Notes under the pieces: model-generated
What the model saw: the letters and a program-made list of their open reading frames with translations, nothing else
What the model was told of the DNA's origin: nothing
Database searches by the model: none
In this document: positions 1 through 10,596 of the stretch, piece by piece
How the letters are laid out: every line of letters starts with the position of its first letter
How positions within the stretch are numbered: position 1 is the stretch's first letter
Program-made: the position numbers and the translations under genes
Source of the DNA: Candidatus Eremiobacter antarcticus
GTDB taxonomy: Bacteria; Vulcanimicrobiota; Vulcanimicrobiia; Eremiobacterales; Eremiobacteraceae
Reading direction: 5' to 3'
Assembly (NCBI GenBank): GCA_003244105.1
Contig: QHBK01000004.1
Span: 62,001-126,000, forward strand
Length of the DNA stretch: 64,000 nucleotides

Positions 1-1
1 G

Positions 2-121
2 ATGGGAACGATTCGAACGGCGTTTCTTCTTGTGATTGCCATGATCTATGCCGCTTCTCCGTTCGCTGAGCTCATCGGGTTCGTGTACTGCGGTCCAGCG
101 CCTGTCCCTTCCAAATGCTGA
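2..121 (+). CDS. Small hydrophobic ORF or C-terminal end of an upstream gene
   Basis: The frame opens at the window edge and encodes about 39 residues. It has one hydrophobic stretch (residues 7-19, rich in Leu, Val, Ile and Ala) and a Cys/Pro-rich tail ending in Lys-Cys. The stop overlaps the start of the next gene by a few bases, as expected for an operon partner. The ATG at position 2 may be an internal methionine of a longer membrane protein whose start lies outside the window. No family is recognised. Confidence 0.35.
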   Translation: MGTIRTAFLLVIAMIYAASPFAELIGFVYCGPAPVPSKC

Positions 122-921
122 CGAGTCGTTCGCTCGAGGACCGCATGGCCACGGCGTCGCGCGCCGCCCGAGCCGGCGGCACGTTGCTGCGCGAGAAGCT
201 GGGCACTGATATCGGCGTGCGCTCGAAAGACGTGCGCAGCAATCTTGTGACGGAAGCTGATACGCAAAGCGAAGCGCTTATCCGCCGCATGATCGCAAAC
301 GAATTTCCGGCTGACGCGCTGCTTGGCGAAGAGACTGGAGCGAGCGGAAACAGCGAGCTGGCGCGCTGGATCGTCGATCCCCTGGATGGAACGACGAACT
401 ACTCGCATGGTTACCGCTGTTTTTGTGTGTCCATCGCCTTCGAGATGGCCGGCGTCGTCGAGCTGGGCGTCATCTACGATCCCATGGCCGGAGAGGAGTA
501 CTGCGCCCGTCGCGGCCACGGGGCCAGCTGCAATGGCGAGCCGATCCGCGTCTCAGTGCAGGACGATCTGCGCGACACGCTGCTTGTGACGGGTTTTCCG
601 GCTCATAGAGTCGACGATCCCGTCGGCAACCTGCGCCCGTTCGCCGAGTTCATGGCAAAGGCGCAAGCGATCCGTCGCGACGGGTCGGCGGCGCTCGATC
701 TCTGTTACGTCGCTGGCGGAAGGCTCGACGGCTTTTGGGAGCCCGGCTTGCACGCGTGGGATATCGCGGCGGGTGCGCTCATCGTCGAGGAAGCGGGCGG
801 CAGGGTCAGCGACTACAGCGGCAGGCAGGCGCAGCTCGACGCGGGCGAGATCGTCGCATCAAACGGTAAAGTGCACGAAGCGATGCTGGCGGTGTTGCGT
901 CCGTATGCCGGCGGCGCATGA
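115..921 (+). CDS. Inositol monophosphatase family protein (SuhB-like)
   Basis: This is a cytosolic, magnesium-dependent phosphatase of the inositol monophosphatase superfamily, 268 residues and so close to the usual 260-270. The metal-binding motifs are visible: GEETG at 71-75, DPLDGTTNY at 88-96 and WDIAAG at 215-220. Members hydrolyse myo-inositol-1-phosphate, histidinol phosphate, PAP or sugar bisphosphates, and sequence alone does not separate these. The start at 115 overlaps the previous stop. An ATG at 145 is an alternative. The 3' end overlaps the next start by four bases (ATGA), so it is probably co-transcribed with the yqeC-like gene. Confidence 0.85.
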   Translation: MLTSRSLEDRMATASRAARAGGTLLREKLGTDIGVRSKDVRSNLVTEADTQSEALIRRMIANEFPADALLGEETGASGNSELARWIVDPLDGTTNYSHGYRCFCVSIAFEMAGVVELGVIYDPMAGEEYCARRGHGASCNGEPIRVSVQDDLRDTLLVTGFPAHRVDDPVGNLRPFAEFMAKAQAIRRDGSAALDLCYVAGGRLDGFWEPGLHAWDIAAGALIVEEAGGRVSDYSGRQAQLDAGEIVASNGKVHEAMLAVLRPYAGGA

Positions 922-1688
922 ACGAAGCGCAAAGCTGGCGGCAAACACTCGGCCTGAGCGCTCGCGAGCACATCGCGCTCGTCGGCGGAGGAGGCAAGAC
1001 GACGACGTTGTGGTCCGTGGCAAAGGAACTTGCCACATCGGCGGGAGACCGGGGGACCATCGCGACGTCGACGACCAAGGCCGGGGCGCCGCCGGCCGGC
1101 GTTCCACTCGTCATTTGGAACGCCGACGCCGGTTATGGACAGCTCGCTGAGGATGTGAGCGCGGCGGCCCGCAGCACCTCACTCGTGGCCGTCGGGAGCG
1201 GCGTGCGCAACGATCGACTGCAGGCCGTAAACCCGCCGGTGCTCGATCAGCTGTTTTCTCAAGACGCCGCCCACGTCGTCAATGAGGCGGACGGCGCTCG
1301 CATGAAGCCCTTCAAAGCGCCGGCCCATCACGAACCGGTGCTTGCGAGATCCACCACTTTCGCCATCATCGTGCTGGGCCGAGACGCTATGCGGTCGCCA
1401 ATCGACGACGACCACTTGCATCGAGCCGAGCTCATAGCGCAGCTCGCAGGTGCGTCGTTGGGCAGCGAGCTGAGCGCCTCACACGTGGCGGCCATCGTGG
1501 CAACGTATATCAGCAAGATCAAATGTCAGGCGGCCGCGGCCCGCATTGCGTTGTTGATCAACAAACTTGACGACGGGCCCGACGAAGAGTCCGAGCGCGT
1601 GGTTCGGGCGGTGTCGCATCTTCCGCTCGATCGCATTGCCGGTGCCTGCCAGCTCACAATGGAAGCGCGGCTATGGCGCTTGCGCTGA
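918..1688 (+). CDS. yqeC: YqeC-like selenium/molybdenum hydroxylase accessory protein
   Basis: The 256-residue protein has the YqeC hallmarks: an N-terminal P-loop (GGGGKTT, residues 23-29) and a TSTTKAG motif at 50-56. In other bacteria this family is encoded with molybdenum hydroxylases of the xanthine dehydrogenase type and is thought to help make or insert their selenium or sulfur-modified Mo cofactor. Its biochemical role is not settled. It overlaps the genes on both sides, and the next gene is a MocA-type nucleotidyltransferase, the expected partner. No hydroxylase subunit gene is in the window. Confidence 0.8.
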   Translation: MNEAQSWRQTLGLSAREHIALVGGGGKTTTLWSVAKELATSAGDRGTIATSTTKAGAPPAGVPLVIWNADAGYGQLAEDVSAAARSTSLVAVGSGVRNDRLQAVNPPVLDQLFSQDAAHVVNEADGARMKPFKAPAHHEPVLARSTTFAIIVLGRDAMRSPIDDDHLHRAELIAQLAGASLGSELSASHVAAIVATYISKIKCQAAAARIALLINKLDDGPDEESERVVRAVSHLPLDRIAGACQLTMEARLWRLR

Positions 1689-2308
1689 GTCCGAGAATCG
1701 CCTGCATTGTGCTGGCGGCGGGAGCCGGCCGCCGTTTTTCCCATGACCGAGACAAACTGCTGATGGATCTCTCCGGCAAGCCGTTGCTGCAGCACGCCAT
1801 CGATGCGGCGGCAGCTTCGAGCTGCGTCGCCTGCTCTGTCGTCGTGGGCGACAATGCCGAACGAATCGCGAATGCGGTCGATCTGCGACGCTGCGCCCTG
1901 GTGCAGAACACTCAGCCTGACGATGGCATCTCGTCTTCGCTGCGCACCGGTTTGGGGTATCACATGGGCGAGGATGCCTGCATCTTCATGCTCGCCGACC
2001 AACCCTATGTCACGCCTGAGTATATCGACGCTTTGTGCGAGCGGTTTGGACGGCGCCGCCAATCCATCGTTGCGCTGCGGCAAGGCGATGTGTGGGGGGC
2101 ACCGGTGCTGTTTCCCAATGCCGACTTTGAAGCGCTCGCGCTCTTGCGCGGCGACGCGGGAGCTAAGCGCTACGCCCTGACGCAGCGCAAGCGCTTGGAG
2201 TTCGTCGCGGCGCGCGATCGTCGGGCATTCGCGGACGTCGATTCGATTGCGGACTATAAACGGCTGGCAAAACCGCTCAAAGGCCGTCGAGCGCTTGAAA
2301 ATCGCTGA
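1673..2308 (+). CDS. mocA: MocA-type molybdenum cofactor nucleotidyltransferase
   Basis: This 211-residue NTP-transferase has the nucleotide-binding motif LAAGAGRRF near residues 14-22, a DKLL signature at 27-30, and an LADQPYV motif in the middle. MocA enzymes transfer CMP to molybdopterin to give the MCD cofactor of xanthine-dehydrogenase-family enzymes. The related YgfJ proteins are less well defined. It overlaps yqeC by 16 bases. Its 3' end overlaps the convergent acylphosphatase gene by 32 bases. The pairing with yqeC supports a role in Mo hydroxylase maturation. Confidence 0.8.
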   Translation: MALALSPRIACIVLAAGAGRRFSHDRDKLLMDLSGKPLLQHAIDAAAASSCVACSVVVGDNAERIANAVDLRRCALVQNTQPDDGISSSLRTGLGYHMGEDACIFMLADQPYVTPEYIDALCERFGRRRQSIVALRQGDVWGAPVLFPNADFEALALLRGDAGAKRYALTQRKRLEFVAARDRRAFADVDSIADYKRLAKPLKGRRALENR

Positions 2309-2555
2309 ACCTGCCGCTTTCCCGTTCGACGATCTCCTCAAGCGCGTCCACCTGAGCGCCGGCTGGACCGCGGCGGCACCAGGCCGTGAAGGCTGCGAGC
2401 GCTTCGTCGGAGCCTTCCGCGACCAATTCGACCGCGCCGTCGGCGCGGTTGCGCACCCAGCCGGTCAGATGCCGAAGCCTTGCTTCGTCCTGGGCGCTCG
2501 CGCGGAAGAACACGCCCTGCACCCGCCCGCGGACGATGAGGTGAACGCGGCCCAT
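2277..2555 (-). CDS. acyP: Acylphosphatase
   Basis: A 92-residue protein of standard acylphosphatase size that hydrolyses acyl phosphates in the cytosol. The phosphate-binding loop GRVQGVFFR is at 10-18. The catalytic Arg18 and Asn36 (in GWVRN) have the 18-residue spacing of the family. I chose the ATG at 2553-2555 because it begins the fold directly; a longer reading to 2621 only adds low-complexity residues. It converges on the mocA-like gene and is divergent from the exported protein that follows. Confidence 0.9.
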   Translation of the reverse strand: MGRVHLIVRGRVQGVFFRASAQDEARLRHLTGWVRNRADGAVELVAEGSDEALAAFTAWCRRGPAGAQVDALEEIVERESGRFSDFQALDGL

Positions 2556-2645
2556 AGCGCCTGTTTTCGTGGCGCCCTGCCCACGGCCCCACGCTCCTGC
2601 GCTGGCGCGCAAAGGTCGCATTCAAAGGCAGCAGAATTTCCTGTC

Positions 2646-3410
2646 ATGCGGCGGCTGCAATTCATGGTATTGTCCGCGGCGGCGTTGGCGCTGCCTCGCT
2701 TTACGTTGGCCAAACCAGCGCGCCCAGCCGTTGGACAGTCAACCAGTCTTTCCGATATGCTGGCCTACGATTTCGTCGCTCCCAAACCCGGTGACTGGGT
2801 GCGCTATACGCTCGGCTACGGTTCGTTGTTTTTGGAACAGATCGGCTTCGGCCAAGAACAGGTCGCAGGGCAGCGCACGCTCTTCATCGAGACGCAAACC
2901 GGCATGCCCGGCGGCAGCTGCAATCCCAACACACTGAAGAAGACCTACGTCTCGGCGGACCGGTTCGGTCCTCTCGGCATTCGTTATCCGGTCATGGTGT
3001 ATGTCGCTCGCAACGGCACGATGGTCTCGCATTGGGATGACCTTGCAGCGAAGGAATCTCAAGGTAAACCGCGTCCGAAATTCGGCGTGCTCGACGGCGT
3101 GTTGGACGACAACAGCCCGTGCGTCATCACGGACGTGCGCCGGGATGTCATAACCAAGACCAAGCGGCGATTCGAGACGACGCGCATCACGTGTGCGAGC
3201 CGGCAGAGGCCTCACCGCGACGGAGGAATCCAACGGCTCGAAGTATGGCACTCCAACAGCGTTCCACTCGGAATCGTCGCAGTGCGCGCGGCGGTCGCGG
3301 GGATCGAACCATTCAAGCTGGACATCGATGCTTTTGGACGAGGCCACTACGAATCGGGGATTTCCGAACCGCTGGATTCCATACGGGCGGCCGGACCGAT
3401 ATCTTTATAA
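2646..3410 (+). CDS. Exported protein of unknown function
   Basis: The product is 254 residues. It begins with a typical Sec signal peptide: MRR, a hydrophobic run, then a small-residue region near 18-22. The mature part has a GDWVRYTLGYGS segment, two cysteines that could form a disulfide, and beta-strand-rich sequence. I recognise no family. The start at 2646 is chosen because the signal peptide begins there; the frame is open further upstream but is not protein-like. It is a single-gene unit between the divergent acylphosphatase gene and the tRNA-Ser gene. Confidence 0.6.
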   Translation: MRRLQFMVLSAAALALPRFTLAKPARPAVGQSTSLSDMLAYDFVAPKPGDWVRYTLGYGSLFLEQIGFGQEQVAGQRTLFIETQTGMPGGSCNPNTLKKTYVSADRFGPLGIRYPVMVYVARNGTMVSHWDDLAAKESQGKPRPKFGVLDGVLDDNSPCVITDVRRDVITKTKRRFETTRITCASRQRPHRDGGIQRLEVWHSNSVPLGIVAVRAAVAGIEPFKLDIDAFGRGHYESGISEPLDSIRAAGPISL

Positions 3411-3430
3411 GCCTGATGGACCTTCGCTGC

Positions 3431-3518
3431 TGGCGGAGGGGGTGGGATTCGAACCCACGAGAGTTTTCGCTCTAACGGTTTTCAAGACCGCCGCATTCAA
3501 CCGCTCTGCCACCCCTCC
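3431..3518 (-). tRNA. tRNA-Ser (anticodon UGA)
   Basis: Read on the minus strand, the 88-base sequence starts GGAGGGG, has a long variable arm (AGAGCGAAAACTCTCG region), a GGTTCGAATCC T-loop, and closes with CCCCTCC plus discriminator G. The CCA end is encoded (3431-3433). The anticodon TGA is at 3484-3482 in a clean anticodon stem. The long variable arm and the anticodon both identify serine, reading UCA and related codons. The matching seryl-tRNA synthetase gene is also in this window, about 20 kb away. Confidence 0.95.
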
Positions 3519-3676
3519 GATGAGCTTCCGTTGACTCGCTAAATGCCGTGCGCCAAGCAAGAATTCTGCAGTGGGACACGTGTTTCCGGCGCCGTCAACC
3601 CGACCAAACATATGGTCCAAAGGAATGTCCTGCGGCAGATGCAAGGACGGTATTCCCCGGGTCTGAGGGCGCGCCC

Positions 3677-3916
3677 ATGCCGAAGTGTCAGATATGCCTT
3701 TGCGACGATTCGCCGCTGTATCGAATCGATCAATATGTGATTTGCGACGATTGCTTGATGCAGGGTCGTCTGGAAGAATTAGCGGCGTTTGCGCTCGCTG
3801 ACAAAAACGAGTCGCAAGCCGCTCAAAGCGTCACGATATCGAGCTGGTGGAATCGGCCCGTGCCGGCGATCTCTCTGAATCAGAACGACTCGGAGATCCT
3901 CGCGCCTAACGCCTGA
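3677..3916 (+). CDS. Small zinc-ribbon-like protein, unknown function
   Basis: The 79-residue protein starts with MPKCQIC and has a second CDDC pair about 20 residues later. This gives a CxxC-x(n)-CxxC pattern typical of a structural zinc ribbon (Cys4, Cys7, then the pair near 28-31). The rest is polar and has no recognisable domain. The ATG at 3677 puts the first Cys pair at the N-terminus. A longer reading from 3548 adds an Arg/Pro-rich segment and seems less likely. No operon partner is visible: a convergent gene follows and the tRNA precedes. Confidence 0.5.
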   Translation: MPKCQICLCDDSPLYRIDQYVICDDCLMQGRLEELAAFALADKNESQAAQSVTISSWWNRPVPAISLNQNDSEILAPNA

Positions 3917-3934
3917 CCGCGCTCCCCGCGCGGT
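3916..3934. terminator. Hairpin between convergent genes, possible bidirectional terminator
   Basis: A perfect 7-base-pair GC-rich stem (ACCGCGC / GCGCGGT) with a CCCC-containing loop begins at the stop of the small zinc-ribbon gene. It sits in the 30-base gap before the convergent gene. The T-tract is weak on both strands, so termination efficiency is uncertain. Confidence 0.4.
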
Positions 3935-3946
3935 TCTACAACAGCC

Positions 3947-4219
3947 TCACGACTGCAGCCACTGCATGCAGCGGATGAACGGCTGCAGGCTGCGGGCGGC
4001 GTCATTAATTGACGTGGTGGCCGGATTGAACTCAAACGGCTGAAAATCGACGGCCGCAGAATCCAGGTCGCCGACTTGCACTTCCACGAGCTCTCCGTTC
4101 ATCCTGACGCTGATGAATGTATGGTCCTCAATGCTAACCCGGTTGCGGCTTTGTTGGTGGCCGTGGAAGTCTTCCTTGATAAACTCCAACAAATCGTCGG
4201 CCCAGACCCGTGCGCCCAT
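3947..4219 (-). CDS. Hypothetical protein, 90 residues
   Basis: I recognise no family. The start is fixed by a strong Shine-Dalgarno sequence (GGAGG, five bases upstream of the ATG at 4219-4217 on the minus strand). Upstream in-frame ATGs at 4255 and 4375 lack one. The product is acidic (ADDLLEFIKEDF near the N-terminus) with a beta-rich middle (ISVRMNGELVEVQVGDLDS), and it is predicted cytosolic with no signal peptide or membrane segment. It is divergent from the beta-repeat protein gene and shares a 185-base intergenic region with it. Confidence 0.5.
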   Translation of the reverse strand: MGARVWADDLLEFIKEDFHGHQQSRNRVSIEDHTFISVRMNGELVEVQVGDLDSAAVDFQPFEFNPATTSINDAARSLQPFIRCMQWLQS

Positions 4220-4404
4220 ACTGCCTCCGGAAACTGCGATCGACGCAGAAGCCATTCCATATGACTGCCATGCGCTTAATCCTTTGCTGCGTTTTCTTGA
4301 TACGTAGCACTTCGCATGAGATGCAGGTTTGCAGCTCATGCAGGATACCGGCGCACCGTAGGACCTATGGACCATGGGTAATGAATGAGCGAAGGGTAGG
4401 AGTC

Positions 4405-4893
4405 ATGCGCCGGTCTACGTCGGTCAAACCCGCGCCCTCAAAAACCGTTGTTGCTGAACGTTTTGAAATCCAAGACCGGCACGGAAATATCCGCGCCCTT
4501 TTAAGTTGCGACGACGACGACAATCCCAGTCTGCGTCTTCTTGACGCCACGGGTCAGGTTCGCGTCTTGGCTTCTTTAGAAGAAGATCGTCCGAGGTTTC
4601 TGCTCATCGACAGTGTCGGACTGACACGCCTTTGTCTGATCCTTCGCCAAAACCGCCCCGGCATCGAGTTCGTCGACGAGAAAGGCACGCGTCGCCTGCT
4701 TCTTTACCTGCGTGCGACCGATCACAACAGCGGCGACATCGTGTTCATGGACAATCACGGAAAGCCGCGTTTGGCGATGACCATCAGCACCGACGGCGCC
4801 ATCCTCATCCAAGGCGAAGACGAGCTCGGGCGCTTGGTCGAACCGATGTGGTTCGCCAAAGACGTCGCAGAAAAGTCGGACCCCGAGTTGTAG
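4405..4893 (+). CDS. Short-repeat beta-strand protein, unknown function
   Basis: The 162-residue protein is built of four to five degenerate repeats of about 25-28 residues. Each carries a pattern like F-x-I-x-D-x-x-G-x-x-R-x-x-L (for example FEIQDRHGNIRALL, LRLLDATGQVRVLA, FLLIDSVGLTRLCL, IEFVDEKGTRRLLL, IVFMDNHGKPRLAM). Such repeats usually form a beta-solenoid or beta-propeller-like stack. There is no signal peptide. The start at 4405 is preferred because AGGAG lies four bases upstream; an ATG at 4381 is in frame. Function is unknown. Confidence 0.55.
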   Translation: MRRSTSVKPAPSKTVVAERFEIQDRHGNIRALLSCDDDDNPSLRLLDATGQVRVLASLEEDRPRFLLIDSVGLTRLCLILRQNRPGIEFVDEKGTRRLLLYLRATDHNSGDIVFMDNHGKPRLAMTISTDGAILIQGEDELGRLVEPMWFAKDVAEKSDPEL

Positions 4894-4998
4894 CAAACGC
4901 CCTTACGGGCGCGCCCGCCTGCGCACACCTCGCGACAATTCTCGCTCTCTGCGCCAAAAGCCGAAGGAAGGCTCGGTGCGCCACCAAACACGCTCACT

Positions 4999-5024
4999 CT
5001 GCGGGGAATTGCGCAGGGTTTTTT
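4999..5024 (+). terminator. Weak hairpin with T-tract upstream of the Rieske gene
   Basis: A 5-base-pair stem (CTGCG / CGCAG) is followed by GG and six T residues, 24 bases before the Rieske start codon. It could end transcription of the upstream gene or attenuate the bc operon. The stem is short, so confidence is low. Confidence 0.3.
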
Positions 5025-5047
5025 CTTCGTGATTGGAGGTGCCGCCG

Positions 5048-5719
5048 TTGACCACAGAGGCGAAAGCGTACGAAGATCCGGGTACGCCTGAAGAGATCAG
5101 CCGGCGCGCATTTTTCGCTCGCGCGACCATTTTCACCGGCACGGTCGTCGGGCTCGGACTTGCGATCCCCCTCGTCGCATCGCTGGTCCCCAAGCGCGAG
5201 CTCATCGAGGCCAACAAAGGCTTCTCCAACCTCGACAAAAACGAGTTCGCCCAGCTCGAGCGCTCGCTCGATAAACCGGTCAAGATCTTTTTCCGCAAGC
5301 TGGTCACGGACGGCTACGCGCAAGAAGACACTGAATACTACGTCTGGGGCTTGAAATTCAACGGCCAGGACGAGCAGAAGTTCCGAGCCGAACGCCCCGA
5401 GCTGTTCGACACCGCAAAGCGCGGCGCCATTGATTATCCGGTCGGCAACCTCGGCTTCGTGATGTTCAGCCCGCTGTGCCCGCATCTGAACTGCAAATAC
5501 GACTGGGATGACGGCCTCAAAGGCTTCCTGTGCCCCTGTCACGGCTCGCAGTTCAACCGGTACGGCAAGCACATCAAAGATCAAGCCGGCCATTTCATCG
5601 GCCCCTCACCGCGCGGTCTGGATCCGTTGCCCTTCCAGGAGCACAGTGGTAACGCTCAGGTCGAGTGGATCAAGTTCGCGGCCAACACGCCGAACATCGT
5701 CCGAGTCTCGTACTGGTAG
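5048..5719 (+). CDS. petC: Rieske iron-sulfur subunit of a cytochrome bc complex
   Basis: The protein carries a Rieske [2Fe-2S] site: CPHLNC (ligands Cys144 and His146, disulfide Cys149) and CPCHGS (ligands Cys162 and His165, disulfide Cys164). An RR motif and one hydrophobic helix at about 20-47 (ISRRAFFARAT then a glycine/valine/leucine run) match the Tat-exported membrane anchor of the family. It passes electrons from quinol to cytochrome c. A TTG start at 5048 is chosen because GGAGG lies eight bases upstream; the TTG at 5033 would overlap that site. The cytochrome b gene follows eight bases later. Confidence 0.92.
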   Translation: MTTEAKAYEDPGTPEEISRRAFFARATIFTGTVVGLGLAIPLVASLVPKRELIEANKGFSNLDKNEFAQLERSLDKPVKIFFRKLVTDGYAQEDTEYYVWGLKFNGQDEQKFRAERPELFDTAKRGAIDYPVGNLGFVMFSPLCPHLNCKYDWDDGLKGFLCPCHGSQFNRYGKHIKDQAGHFIGPSPRGLDPLPFQEHSGNAQVEWIKFAANTPNIVRVSYW

Positions 5720-5727
5720 GAGGCGTT

Positions 5728-7206
5728 ATGATTCGGTGGCTCGACAGTCGGACCGGGCTCATCACGGCGCTCAAAGATTTCTTGACCGAAGACGTTCCGG
5801 GCGGCGCTGCATACTGGTACGTGTTCGGCAGCGCAACATTGCTCGTCCTGACCGTGCAGATCGTCACGGGCGTCATCCTGACGTTCTATTATTCGCCGTC
5901 CGCCCAAAGCGCATGGGAATCGACCAAGTTCATTTACCAGCACGTCTACGCCGGATCGTTCTTGATCAGCCTGCACTACTGGGGCGCATCGGCCATGATC
6001 GTGCTGATGTCGCTGCACCTGCTGCAAGTGCTGCTGTTCGGCGCCTATAAGAAGCCGCGCGAGGTCCAGTGGGTCGTCGGCGTGCTTTTGTTCTTCATCG
6101 TGCTCTCGATGGGGCTCACCGGCTACCTTTTGCCTTGGGATCTCAACGCGTATTTCGCGACTCAGGTGGCCATCAACATCGCCGCTAGCGTGCCCGTCAT
6201 CGGACCGTTCATCTCCAATTTCCTGAGCGACGGCTCGACGCTGGGCACGTTGACCATCGGGCGATTTTTCGGTCTGCATGTTTGGGCGACGCCGCTCGCC
6301 ATTCTCGGCCTTGTCGGCATGCATCTGTTCATCTTGCGGCATAACCAGCCCGCCGGTCCGCCCGAAGACATAGCGCCCAAGAAGATCGGACGCTTTTATC
6401 CGGACCAGGTCTTCTACGACGCCATCGCTTCAGTGCTCGCTTTTGCCATCATCGTTTTGCTGTCGATCTTCATGCCCGCACCGCTGCTGGGCAAAGCCGA
6501 TCCCAACAACGCACAGTTCATCCCGGCGCCCGCCTGGTATTTCTATGCGCTCTACGGACTGCTCCGCATGTTCCCGCAGAACATGTCGCTGTTCCCGACG
6601 GTCATCTTGCCGGGCGTCTTCACCATGGTGCTCTTGCTGCTGCCATGGCTGGACCGAAATCCAAGCCGGATGCTGAGCCGGCGCAAAGCCATGCTGAGCA
6701 TATCGGTGTTGAGCGTGGCCACAATCGTCGGCGTCACGATCTATTCGGCCAAGATCATCGGGGCCGAGCAGGCCAAGAGCCCGGTCGGCCAGACCCCGGT
6801 CGTCGGCTACGGCGCGCCGGCGAACGCTGCGCAAGAAGGACCCGCACCCGTGAAGCTTTCCGCGGCGGGCCCACCCGGCGCCGCGCCGGCTTCCGGTCAG
6901 AGCGTGTTCAGCGCGAACTGTTCGAGCTGCCACGGCGCGAACGGTCAAGGTCTGCCGGGAGCGATCCCGCCGCTCGCGGCCAATGCTTACGTCGCCGGGA
7001 ATCCCAAGCCCGTAATCGCCACGGTGGTCAACGGCATGCACGGTCAAATCAAAGTCAACGGGGCAGCGTACAACGGCGCGATGCCGGCGTGGAAAGGCAA
7101 ACTCGGCCCAGCCGACATCGCAAGCGTCATCAGCTACATCCGTTCGTCGTGGGGCAACAAGGCCGGCCCCGTCACCGTCGACCAGGTGAAAGCGCAACTC
7201 AAATAG
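5728..7206 (+). CDS. Cytochrome b fused to a C-terminal cytochrome c domain
   Basis: The 492-residue protein has a membrane cytochrome b with haem ligands His83/His97 and His184/His199 (spacings of 14 and 15, as in b6-type proteins). The Qo-site PEWY motif reads PAWY at 268-271. A subunit-IV-like helical region follows, then a Pro/Ala linker (about 355-390) and a c-type haem domain with CSSCH at 398-402 and a GAMPAW segment that may supply the Met ligand. AGGAGG just before the ATG supports this start. With the Rieske gene it would form a compact quinol-oxidising complex with no separate cytochrome c1 gene here. Confidence 0.92.
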   Translation: MIRWLDSRTGLITALKDFLTEDVPGGAAYWYVFGSATLLVLTVQIVTGVILTFYYSPSAQSAWESTKFIYQHVYAGSFLISLHYWGASAMIVLMSLHLLQVLLFGAYKKPREVQWVVGVLLFFIVLSMGLTGYLLPWDLNAYFATQVAINIAASVPVIGPFISNFLSDGSTLGTLTIGRFFGLHVWATPLAILGLVGMHLFILRHNQPAGPPEDIAPKKIGRFYPDQVFYDAIASVLAFAIIVLLSIFMPAPLLGKADPNNAQFIPAPAWYFYALYGLLRMFPQNMSLFPTVILPGVFTMVLLLLPWLDRNPSRMLSRRKAMLSISVLSVATIVGVTIYSAKIIGAEQAKSPVGQTPVVGYGAPANAAQEGPAPVKLSAAGPPGAAPASGQSVFSANCSSCHGANGQGLPGAIPPLAANAYVAGNPKPVIATVVNGMHGQIKVNGAAYNGAMPAWKGKLGPADIASVISYIRSSWGNKAGPVTVDQVKAQLK

Positions 7207-7296
7207 GCGTGTGACGCGGGTCGACGTCGCGATCGTATTCACCGCCGGCGATACCAACAGTGGCGAGCGTGGCTGGAACGCGTTTGCCAGGCATGA

Positions 7297-10577
<3,281 letters not shown>

Positions 10578-10596
10578 GCTCCGGCGCTCGGCTCTT

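Noticed and set aside
2247-2645. Upstream extension of the exported-protein frame
   Set aside because: It runs opposite acylphosphatase; a proper signal peptide begins only at 2646.
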